Below are positions 1 to 6,529 of a stretch of DNA of 19,942 nt, one piece after another. This DNA comes from Candidatus Poseidoniaceae archaeon (GTDB taxonomy: Archaea; Thermoplasmatota; Poseidoniia; Poseidoniales; Poseidoniaceae): assembly GCA_022451765.1 (NCBI GenBank), contig JAKUNY010000007.1, positions 1 through 19,942 of the forward strand. The letters are read 5' to 3'. The position numbers were made by a program, and so were the translations under genes. The notes beneath the pieces are model-generated. The model did no database searches. It was not told where the DNA came from and saw only the letters and a list, made by a program, of their open reading frames with translations. Numbering within the stretch: position 1 is the first letter of the stretch; the number at the start of each line of letters is the position of its first letter.

Positions 1-1005
1 TCCTGAGTCAAGATTCTCAAAAACAAGCCGCAATTCACCCGCAGCACCTGATTCGAGCACGAGCGATTCACTCTCAAATTCAACACCATCATGCATCACA
101 AGAAGCAAAGCACTACCAGTTGCATCACCTTGGTTGCGTAAAATGAATGAGACTTCAACATCATCGCCTGCATGCCATGGACCTCCAATGAGCGAGAATC
201 CACTGGACCCTGCTTGATCAAAAACTGCGGATGGCAGGCCTTCCAAGGAGAACGATGCGGTTGTTTGCAAGGATTGGTTGCGGTCACCATCCAAGTGACA
301 TTCTAATATTCCAGGACGAGCATACAGCGAGACCGAATCGACCACGCTTTGGCCAACATCAACGCTAAGTGACTGGTTGTAAACCTCTTCTTGAAGGAAG
401 AAACATAGCATGTTGCCTGCAAACGATCGTTCTCCGTCATCGTTGCTGGATGTAAGATTGAGTTCGATCAAATCCCCTGAGACATAGGAGTCAGTTATCA
501 ATTCAATTTCAACGTGAACATTCGGCAGAGGGGGTGGGCCAATCAGAATTGAATCGTTCAAAACCAGACTTGTGTTGTTTATCGACATTGCTACGTTCAA
601 TGAGCCTTCATTTACCTGATTTGATGATTGATAAACAAGAACCTGCGTGCTCATTGCATCGATTGAGATGTTGTCAAAATATACCGTCTCATTCCATGCT
701 GTTTGGTTGACATGGAGTACAACCGACGCAATCTCGGCGTCCACGCCTGTGTTTTCAACCGGTATCTCCAGATTGAGATGGTCACCTTGGCGCACGGTGA
801 GATTCGATGAAAGTTCGCCAGAATCATCAACGCCCGAATACGTTAGGGCGTTTAAACCAACGAATTGCACATTGTCAGGCCCTTCTGCTTGAGTGACGGG
901 TACTGAAAGGAGGGAAAAAACCAGCAGCCCAACCAAGAATACGGTTGGAGAATACCTGCGGTCTTTCTCCATAAGGTGCTTGAAACTGTGGAGGTTTTTG
1001 AGCAT
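1..1005 (-). CDS. Secreted CARDB-like adhesion/surface protein, C-terminus cut off by window edge
   Basis: The minus frame is open from the ATG at 1005 to base 1 (335 codons, no stop), so only the N-terminal part is present. The start reads MLKNLHSFKHLMEKDRR, followed by a hydrophobic stretch (VFLVGLLVFSLLS) and a VTQA/EG signal-peptidase-like site, so the protein is probably exported. A second in-frame ATG at 972 gives an equally good signal peptide. The mature part has about three Ig-like beta-sandwich units rich in Asn/Ser/Thr. Phrases such as VENTG and RNQGDATG are typical of CARDB and related Ig-like domains of prokaryotic surface proteins. Many N-x-S/T sequons suggest N-glycosylation. 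The gene is divergent from the coiled-coil/nucleotidyltransferase operon. The exact domain family and ligand are not determinable here. Reality of the gene is well supported by the long open frame, the signal peptide and the repeats. Confidence 0.85.
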   Translation of the reverse strand, partial: MLKNLHSFKHLMEKDRRYSPTVFLVGLLVFSLLSVPVTQAEGPDNVQFVGLNALTYSGVDDSGELSSNLTVRQGDHLNLEIPVENTGVDAEIASVVLHVNQTAWNETVYFDNISIDAMSTQVLVYQSSNQVNEGSLNVAMSINNTSLVLNDSILIGPPPLPNVHVEIELITDSYVSGDLIELNLTSSNDDGERSFAGNMLCFFLQEEVYNQSLSVDVGQSVVDSVSLYARPGILECHLDGDRNQSLQTTASFSLEGLPSAVFDQAGSSGFSLIGGPWHAGDDVEVSFILRNQGDATGSALLLVMHDGVEFESESLVLESGAAGELRLVFENLDSG

Positions 1006-1031
1006 GATGTCGAACAAGTACATGACAGGAG

Positions 1032-1039
1032 GTTTATTG
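1032..1039. promoter_or_regulatory. TATA-like element between two divergent genes, possibly bidirectional
   Basis: The sequence tttattga (tcaataaa on the minus strand) lies midway between the minus ATG at 1005 and the plus ATG at 1064. Its centre is about 29 bases from each. That is the spacing expected of an archaeal TATA box if both transcripts are leaderless. No clear BRE was recognised. The call rests on spacing and AT-richness only. Confidence 0.35.
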
Positions 1040-1063
1040 AGGGTAGTGGAGTGGGCGAAATAC

Positions 1064-1870
1064 ATGACGCCTGAGGAGCTCTTGGCCATTACGCCCGAGT
1101 TTTTAGGCAAAGCCATCCTTCATCGAAGAGAACGACTCGCTTCCGAGATTCCAGAACAACTCGATGCACGGACCGATGAACTGTCTGAAGCGGCCTCCAT
1201 GGCCCGGTCAGCCAAGGTAAAGCGCGACGATGTCAACAAAAAAGTCGCTTCGCTCAAGAAAGAAAGGAACGATGCGCAAGCCAAAGCAAAGAAACTGTTT
1301 GTAGAGGCCAATGCTATCCGAGAGACAACACCGAAGCAGAAAGGTGATACAGAACCCGAACCGGAGTGGGCAAAAGATCGCTTGCAACAACGACTCGACG
1401 CACTCGACCTCTCACTCCAAACAAATTGGGGTACGCATCTTGATGAACGTTCTACATTGAACGAGATGAAAAATCTGATACGGAAACACGAAGAATGGGT
1501 TGATTCTCGGAAAGAGAAATTCTCTGAAATTAATCGGATGAAGGATCTACAAGAAAATGCCAAACAATTCCTTGAAACAGCGGACAAGGCACATCAAGCA
1601 ATGGTTCAGTTGCACTACGAGAAAAAGATTTTTCACGACACGTACATCGAAAATGAGCAAAGGCGAAAGCGCGCAGATGCTCGAACAACTAGGCTTGCAC
1701 AAGCGCTCGATGAAAGCCAACGGGGCATTGATTATTGGAAACACTGCATTGAGAATGGGTTCCACGAACTGATGGCGGATTCCGAACGTGTACGACAGGG
1801 TGGTAAATCTTCGCGAGCGTTGGCAAGGGAGCGCCGGCAGCAGACCGATAAAAGGGGTGAGGAAGAGTGA
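1064..1870 (+). CDS. Archaeal coiled-coil protein (COG1340-like), coupled to the nucleotidyltransferase
   Basis: This 268-residue, highly charged, almost fully helical protein has a short N-terminal cap (MTPEELLAITPEF) and long coiled coils at about residues 30-95 and 105-245, broken by a Pro/Glu-rich linker near 90-100. It has no signal peptide, membrane segment or catalytic motif, so it is probably a cytoplasmic scaffold. Two short motifs, KVKRDDVN (51-58) and KAHQAMVQL (175-183), recur in the coiled coil of the next gene and in the protein at 5584-6474, so the three look paralogous. The frame is open further upstream (ATG at 893), but that part overlaps the start of the opposite-strand secreted gene, and a TATA-like element lies about 29 bases before 1064. 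GTG 1046 is another candidate. The stop overlaps the next start (GTGA), implying translational coupling. Confidence 0.8.
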   Translation: MTPEELLAITPEFLGKAILHRRERLASEIPEQLDARTDELSEAASMARSAKVKRDDVNKKVASLKKERNDAQAKAKKLFVEANAIRETTPKQKGDTEPEPEWAKDRLQQRLDALDLSLQTNWGTHLDERSTLNEMKNLIRKHEEWVDSRKEKFSEINRMKDLQENAKQFLETADKAHQAMVQLHYEKKIFHDTYIENEQRRKRADARTTRLAQALDESQRGIDYWKHCIENGFHELMADSERVRQGGKSSRALARERRQQTDKRGEEE

Positions 1871-3984
1871 GTGTTTGTTCCACGACAGGACTTTCACAGT
1901 CGCAACAAGACCGTTGGCCGTATCTGTACAAACACCTTATGGAAGACATCGATGTCCCCGACCTTTCTTCAATAACAGAAGCATACACCAGCACTCTTGA
2001 CGGCGATTTGAAGAAAGTCATCAAGAAAATTGGTGACGCTAAAGCGAAGAGTAGAGAATCACTTACTAACCATCTAACAAGCCTAATATTCCGACGTTTT
2101 GGTAAAAATGCAATGGTCGAAGCATTCGGTTCTAGCGTAACAAATCTCTCAATCGGAACTGGAGATCTCGATCTCTGTTTGTCCTTCAAAAACAAGACAC
2201 CGAGAAAGGTCTTGCGGAAAATTTCTGGAGTGCTCCATGAAGAAGGAATGGAAAACATACAATTGATTCCAAAAGCTCGAATTCCGATTGTGAAATTTAA
2301 GGACCCTCGTTCAGGTTTGGACGTGGACATCTCTCTCGACAATCGATTGGCGATCTACAATTCCCATCTGCTAAAATCCTATGCCCAGGAAGATCGTTTG
2401 CGTCGCCTCGTCCACATGGTCAAATACTGGGCAAGTCGAAGGGGAATCAACAACGCATTTGATGGCTCATTGTCCTCCTACGCATGGACACTCTTAACAA
2501 TCCAGCATGCACAACTTGTTCAACCAGCGCTTGCACCAAACCGCCAGGAGAATTGCCCCTCAAAGCCCCTTTCATTTCAGGGTAAAACCTTTGATGTTGG
2601 GTTTAACGACGACGACTTTAAGACAGAAAATACACAATCCTTAGCGTCTCTTCTCATCAGTTTCTTTGATCGATATGCAACAAGGTGGGATTGGGAATCG
2701 ATGGTTGTATCGATTCGCAATGGCGAAGCATACAGCACCAAAGCCAAGAAATGGAATCACACTGGACCGCTACCACTCGAAGTTGTCACCGGAGTCGATG
2801 ATGGGAGAATGGAACACGTGATGCCGATAGAGGATCCATTTGACCATGAACATGACCTCTCTCGAGTCGTCAGAGCTGAAGGTGCGATGTCGATTCAAGA
2901 TGAATTCATGAGGGCCATCACGCTGCTTTCTGAAGGGAAATCATGGCAGGGCATTTGCGAACCTGTCTTTGAAATCGACGAGGAACCGGATGATTTGTTC
3001 CATGATTTGCGACTAACATCCAAAGATGAGATTGCAACGAAGCTTGAAAATTTACGAACGAGTCTTGTCGAGGTTGAAGGACAAATTCGTGACCTCGTTG
3101 AAGAGCGTCAAAATTCAAAGGAATTGCTTGATTTACTTCGTGGAGGGCTTCGTGAAACGCGAAACGTAAAATCGGATCGGCAACAAATCCTCTCTGAACT
3201 TCGACCATTGAGCATGAAGGTACAGGAACTTCGTGAAGTCCGAGACGGTATCAATCAAAGAATTGCAATCCCAACCAAACGTATCCATGAAGAGATGGTA
3301 CGTATCTTTGAGAAATTAACATCTGAGGTCGATGTCTTCAATGCTCCAAACCTTGGCGTTGAGAAGGGCGATTTTGCATATTTCTTTGAATTGCAAGCGA
3401 TGTACGAAGCGTCGCTGAAATCCAACGAAGCACATCAGGAGTTTATCCGATTAAGACGTGAACAGAACGAGGAATATCGAGCATTGAAGAAGACGAAAAA
3501 GCAGGAGGAAGATGTCCTGACGAAACTCGTTGAAAGCAACCCTGCTCTGGAAGGTGTTCATCTCAATCCAAAATCTGTGAAGGAATTCCAAAAGAATGCA
3601 AAGTTGCTTCAGCGTTCCATCAACGAACAATATTCATCCAAGCACGAGTTGCGCCGTGAGATTGGACGTTTAGAGGCTTGGCAACGTATTTCATCCAAAC
3701 GGAATCAAAACAGAGGGCAACGCTCATCAAACCGTGAATCGACACGTCGAAGACCTCGGGCTCCGGATGTGAACATCAATGAAGTCCGGCAAAAAGCGTC
3801 CAGTGGTGACGCATTGTCCCTCACAGAGTTGGACGCTTTGCTCTCCAAAGGAGGCATTGCAAGCATCGGAAACGTGAACAATGAAAAATCTCAACAAAAA
3901 CAGAGACAATCGAAAAAGCGCTCATCCCATAAAATCGATATTCGCCAAGGACGAAGGCGTGGCCGTAAAGAGACTAGGAAGTGA
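1867..3984 (+). CDS. Cid1/TUT-like RNA terminal nucleotidyltransferase fused to a coiled coil and basic tail
   Basis: This 705-residue protein is predicted to add nucleotides, probably uridines, to RNA 3' ends. The catalytic head has a polymerase-beta-type signature, FGSSVTNLSIGTGDLDL (87-103), with GS at 88-89 and metal-binding Asp 100 and 102. A third Asp is at 154 in DVDISLDN. The central domain carries NRLAIYN (159-165), VKYWASRRGIN (185-195) and GSLSSYAW (200-207). The PAP/25A-associated part carries NTQSLASLL (255-263) and IEDPFDHEHD (321-330). These are the diagnostic blocks of Cid1, TUT4/7 and Trf4, rather than of CCA-adding enzymes. His329 falls where Cid1 has the uracil-selective His336. 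Residues 385-605 are coiled coil, and about 610-635 and 675-705 are Arg/Lys-rich and may bind RNA. The GTG start overlaps the preceding stop. The family is clear; UTP preference and cellular role are inferred. Confidence 0.9.
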   Translation: MSVCSTTGLSQSQQDRWPYLYKHLMEDIDVPDLSSITEAYTSTLDGDLKKVIKKIGDAKAKSRESLTNHLTSLIFRRFGKNAMVEAFGSSVTNLSIGTGDLDLCLSFKNKTPRKVLRKISGVLHEEGMENIQLIPKARIPIVKFKDPRSGLDVDISLDNRLAIYNSHLLKSYAQEDRLRRLVHMVKYWASRRGINNAFDGSLSSYAWTLLTIQHAQLVQPALAPNRQENCPSKPLSFQGKTFDVGFNDDDFKTENTQSLASLLISFFDRYATRWDWESMVVSIRNGEAYSTKAKKWNHTGPLPLEVVTGVDDGRMEHVMPIEDPFDHEHDLSRVVRAEGAMSIQDEFMRAITLLSEGKSWQGICEPVFEIDEEPDDLFHDLRLTSKDEIATKLENLRTSLVEVEGQIRDLVEERQNSKELLDLLRGGLRETRNVKSDRQQILSELRPLSMKVQELREVRDGINQRIAIPTKRIHEEMVRIFEKLTSEVDVFNAPNLGVEKGDFAYFFELQAMYEASLKSNEAHQEFIRLRREQNEEYRALKKTKKQEEDVLTKLVESNPALEGVHLNPKSVKEFQKNAKLLQRSINEQYSSKHELRREIGRLEAWQRISSKRNQNRGQRSSNRESTRRRPRAPDVNINEVRQKASSGDALSLTELDALLSKGGIASIGNVNNEKSQQKQRQSKKRSSHKIDIRQGRRRGRKETRK

Positions 3985-4501
3985 TTCTTTGAAAGGAGGG
4001 TGGCGGCAAGGTCTTGCCCCGAAGCAACTTTCGGTTGAATGGACTGAAGCAGTTCGTAAGTTGTTCTTTGAGGGTACAGGTGAGGAATACTTTGCTGGAT
4101 CGATTCATTCCTTACCCGTCCCCGAATGGGATGCCAACTTTATGTTGTTCGATTCAGAAGAATCAACACCTGCATCGATGCGCGGAGTGCTTTGGACCAC
4201 TCCATTCAAGGAACAAACAATCCGTATCGTGTCCTTTGTTCTCGATGAAGGCGCACGAGGAAAAGGTTGGGGATCCGTCGTCTGGAATCTCATGGCCGAC
4301 ATTCTTCTTCCGAAGGGGATAACCACGGTCCAATTGGAAGTTCGTGCATCAAATCAACGTGCTATTATGTTCTATAGAGAAAGAGGATTGGAAATTCAAC
4401 AAGAATTGCATGGATATTATCGACAAGGAATGGGCTATATGATGCGCGGCAAACTGCAACATTACCATCCAAACAATGATACACCCGAACATGAAGAGTA
4501 A
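3959..4501 (+). CDS. GNAT-family N-acetyltransferase
   Basis: The protein (180 residues from this start) is predicted to transfer an acetyl group from acetyl-CoA to an amine. The acetyl-CoA loop is seen in VLDEGARGKGWGS, which fits the R/Q-x-x-G-x-G/A motif after a hydrophobic strand. The C-terminal GNAT part is seen in LEVRASNQRAIMFYRERGL, where N..A..FY.R.G is typical of RimI-like enzymes. The substrate cannot be read from the sequence. The gene is third in the nucleotidyltransferase operon. GTG 3959 is preferred because AAGGA lies seven bases upstream and the overlap with the previous gene is then only 26 bases. ATG 3881 would add 26 basic residues and a 104-base overlap. TTG 3989 is a further possibility. 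The acetyltransferase could act on a partner protein such as a neighbour or a ribosomal protein, but that is speculation. Confidence 0.85.
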   Translation: MAVKRLGSDSLKGGWRQGLAPKQLSVEWTEAVRKLFFEGTGEEYFAGSIHSLPVPEWDANFMLFDSEESTPASMRGVLWTTPFKEQTIRIVSFVLDEGARGKGWGSVVWNLMADILLPKGITTVQLEVRASNQRAIMFYRERGLEIQQELHGYYRQGMGYMMRGKLQHYHPNNDTPEHEE

Positions 4502-4504
4502 ATC

Positions 4505-4759
4505 GTGCAAGATTCAATCGACGCATTGCGTCAGATTCCTCATGTCCTTTCTGTGGAACTCATTGATGAAGGAGCCACTGATTCTAGCGTCGACATCGCC
4601 TCAATTGAACGCTTATTGAGCAACAAAAAGAAATTGAGTCTAATTGGGAAAGATGGATGTGCTGTCTTCTTTTCGTACAAATCCTCAATCGTCTTGATCA
4701 AATCAAAGCCGAATGTAAATTTAGGTGCGCTCGACTTGATCCTTGACTCAATCAAATAG
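4505..4759 (+). CDS. Small Roadblock/LC7-like protein
   Basis: This 84-residue protein starts at GTG 4505, three bases after the acetyltransferase stop, so it is probably the last gene of the operon. The N-terminus (DALRQIPHVLSVELIDEGA) resembles the first helix and strand of Roadblock/LC7 domains. The end (KDGCAVFFSYKSSIVLIKS and NLGALDLILDSI) resembles their last strands and helix. The middle is shorter than usual, since the family is normally about 110-120 residues, so this may be a minimal or degenerate member. Roadblock proteins typically dimerise and act as scaffolds or regulators of GTPases, but no GTPase is present here. The 3' end overlaps that of the convergent ATPase gene by 12 bases. 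The assignment rests on pattern only; the safe call is a small conserved-looking alpha/beta protein. Confidence 0.6.
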   Translation: MQDSIDALRQIPHVLSVELIDEGATDSSVDIASIERLLSNKKKLSLIGKDGCAVFFSYKSSIVLIKSKPNVNLGALDLILDSIK

Positions 4760-5473
4760 TGGTCCTAAAACGACCATACCATGAGGTCCAACGTCGACTG
4801 CTTGTTTCTCCATAGCATGACGTACATGACGCATTTTTTCGATTTGCATTGTCCGGACTAGTTTTCCGTTTCGATGATCCATTCCCATGTTGATCACTGC
4901 ATCTGCAAGGAATCCCTCGTTCCCTTGAAGCTCAGCATGGCTCCCAAGGTTTCGCTCTGTAATGAGCAACACGTTCAGGTTCATGGATCGTAAGAAGTCA
5001 AAGAACGAGAACATTTTCTTACGCATCGCTTCATTGACTGTCGTCAGCGAGTAGATTGCTCCGAGAGAATCAAGAACGAAGGTCGTGAATCGATCACCGT
5101 GCGTTTGTTTGAAGTGTTCAATCATTTTACGTGTGAATTTAAGGTAATCCATGTCCTCATTTTCCCGACGAAGTTCTGTGAAATCGGTTACCTGCAGATT
5201 CATAGGCAGTTGCAATCCGAGGCTGCTTGCTCCACGCATGAGAGAATCAACCGTTTCTTCAACTGTGCAATACAGCCCGAATTCTCCGGTACGAGCAAGG
5301 TGGTTTGTCAGCAACGTCAAACAAAACGAGGACTTCATTGAGCCTGGAGGACCCGTAACCAAACTGATGTAAGGTGCATAGAAATCCGATTGTACAACTC
5401 GTTCCATCCCTTGCATTCCACCGAGCAACATGGTCTCACCAGTCCACAGTATTTTCCCAATGACTTTGAACAT
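4748..5473 (-). CDS. KaiC/RecA-superfamily ATPase, single domain
   Basis: This 241-residue cytoplasmic P-loop ATPase has a Walker A at residues 41-48 (GPPGSMKS), with Met where most relatives have the last Gly, so the loop is a variant. The Walker B strand is TTFVLDS, with Asp135. A downstream ITERN strand end and a helical region (FSFFDFLRSMNLNVLL) match the RecA fold. The N-terminal LGGMQGMERV takes the place of the TGI-x-GLD motif that opens KaiC-like domains. Archaea use many single-domain KaiC-like ATPases for signalling or assembly, and the specific role is unknown. The start is ATG 5473; a later ATG at 5431 would remove 14 residues. The gene is convergent with the nucleotidyltransferase operon and divergent from the coiled-coil gene at 5584. 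Confidence 0.85.
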   Translation of the reverse strand: MFKVIGKILWTGETMLLGGMQGMERVVQSDFYAPYISLVTGPPGSMKSSFCLTLLTNHLARTGEFGLYCTVEETVDSLMRGASSLGLQLPMNLQVTDFTELRRENEDMDYLKFTRKMIEHFKQTHGDRFTTFVLDSLGAIYSLTTVNEAMRKKMFSFFDFLRSMNLNVLLITERNLGSHAELQGNEGFLADAVINMGMDHRNGKLVRTMQIEKMRHVRHAMEKQAVDVGPHGMVVLGPLFD

Positions 5474-5524
5474 TACTTTTCTTTGATTTCCTACACCCCA
5501 ATTCTATCGACCAGAGTGAAGGGG

Positions 5525-5530
5525 TTATAT
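5525..5530. promoter_or_regulatory. TATA-like element in the 110-base divergent spacer
   Basis: The hexamer ttatat lies at the middle of the spacer between the minus start at 5473 and the plus start at 5584. It could direct either transcript with a leader of about 27-30 bases. No BRE or second TATA was picked out, so which gene it serves is unclear. Confidence 0.3.
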
Positions 5531-5583
5531 GGGCGTGGTAGGTCGGTTGGTCGTGGCATATCCAACTGTGCCACAAGACGAGC

Positions 5584-6474
5584 GTGAAGACCATGGACGA
5601 TTTCAAACAACTCTTTGAAGAACGGCGCGCAATTCTTGATGGAAAAGCTACGCAACACCGTGAGGAACGAGATTCTTGGAATGAGAAAACCAAGGAGTTG
5701 GTCTCTCAACGAAACGAGTTCAATTCTGAAGTACGTGAACTCATTCAACTATCGGACCAACAAAAGCAAGTGCGTGAACAAATGAATCAAGTTGTTCGCG
5801 AGAAGAAAAGCGTGCGCAATGAAGCCAGCAAGAAAGTTTCTGAGATTCGTGACAAACTTCGCTCCGATAAGCCTGAGGAAAAACCAGCAGAACGTGGCCA
5901 GCGAGGTCGTCGAGAGCGCCCGGTTACACTTCAATCCCTTCAGCGTGAATTTAGTCGTCTTGAGCGTGAATTTGAGCGCGGTGAGCACACTGGAAAAAAC
6001 GAAGGAAAGGTTATGAAGCGTTTGAAAGAATTGAATGCAAAAATTCGGCAAATGAAGAAAGAACAGGAAGCTATGGGCTCTGAATCCAGTGAAAACGAAG
6101 AACTCAATGCTGCTCGAAAGGAGCATGACGATGCTCATCAGGCGGTTCAAGAAGCTGCAGCGGCTGCGCAAGAAGCGCACGATCTTATGATTCAGTGGGA
6201 CAAGGAAGTCAACAAGCAACGAGAGCGTGCGAACTCAAAACATCGTGAACTACGAAACACAAAGCAGGAAGCTGACAAGGCTCACCGATTCTACATCGTA
6301 TCCCTACGATGTTTGCACTCCATCCAAGACATGATGCGAGCACGACGCAGTGCGGAAGCTGGTGGAGGCGAACGCCCAACAGCCCGTGTTGAAGTTCAAG
6401 ACTTGATGAGCAAGTTGATGTCTGGAGATACACTCACGACCGAGGAATTGATGGAATTGCAGCGCTTTGACTGA
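5584..6474 (+). CDS. Archaeal coiled-coil protein (COG1340-like)
   Basis: This 296-residue protein is dominated by charged heptad-like helix. Coiled coils run over about residues 5-95 and 115-255, separated by a basic Gly/Arg linker (about 100-113) that includes RGQRGRRERP. An Ala-rich stretch is near 188-198. It has no signal peptide, membrane span or enzyme motif. KQVREQMN (61-68) and EAHDLMIQW (197-205) match motifs in the proteins at 1064-1870 and 1867-3984. Its C-terminal block SGDTLTTEELMEL (280-292) closely resembles SGDALSLTELDAL (646-658) in the nucleotidyltransferase fusion. A structural or scaffold role with that enzyme is inferred. The listed GTG start could be replaced by ATG 5593, three codons later; no convincing Shine-Dalgarno precedes either. 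The gene is followed after 55 bases by purP, perhaps co-transcribed. Confidence 0.85.
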   Translation: MKTMDDFKQLFEERRAILDGKATQHREERDSWNEKTKELVSQRNEFNSEVRELIQLSDQQKQVREQMNQVVREKKSVRNEASKKVSEIRDKLRSDKPEEKPAERGQRGRRERPVTLQSLQREFSRLEREFERGEHTGKNEGKVMKRLKELNAKIRQMKKEQEAMGSESSENEELNAARKEHDDAHQAVQEAAAAAQEAHDLMIQWDKEVNKQRERANSKHRELRNTKQEADKAHRFYIVSLRCLHSIQDMMRARRSAEAGGGERPTARVEVQDLMSKLMSGDTLTTEELMELQRFD

Positions 6475-6517
6475 TAGTGTTGAATCGATGGTATCAAAGA
6501 CCGAGATGGACAAGGGA

Positions 6518-6524
6518 AAGGTGA
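6518..6524 (+). promoter_or_regulatory. Ribosome binding site that decides the purP start
   Basis: AAGGTGA lies five bases before the ATG at 6530 and matches the archaeal anti-Shine-Dalgarno. It favours 6530 over the earlier in-frame TTG 6467, ATG 6488 and ATG 6506. Confidence 0.6.
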
Positions 6525-6529
6525 GAACC

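Noticed and set aside
647..892. 81-residue plus-strand open frame
   Set aside because: It lies inside the minus-strand secreted gene, which has a signal peptide and Ig-like repeats and no stop over 335 codons; the plus frame has no recognisable protein features.
893..1063. Upstream extension of the first coiled-coil gene to ATG 893
   Set aside because: The extension overlaps the start and signal peptide of the divergent gene and is not coiled-coil-like; the TATA-like spacing supports ATG 1064.
1689..2342. 217-residue minus-strand open frame
   Set aside because: It is antisense to the catalytic head of the nucleotidyltransferase, whose motifs are clear; the antisense product shows no known pattern.
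1867..3984. CCA-adding enzyme as the identity of the nucleotidyltransferase
   Set aside because: The NRLAIYN, SLSSY, NTQSL and EDPF blocks are those of Cid1/Trf4-type enzymes; the C-terminal coiled coil also does not fit archaeal CCA enzymes.
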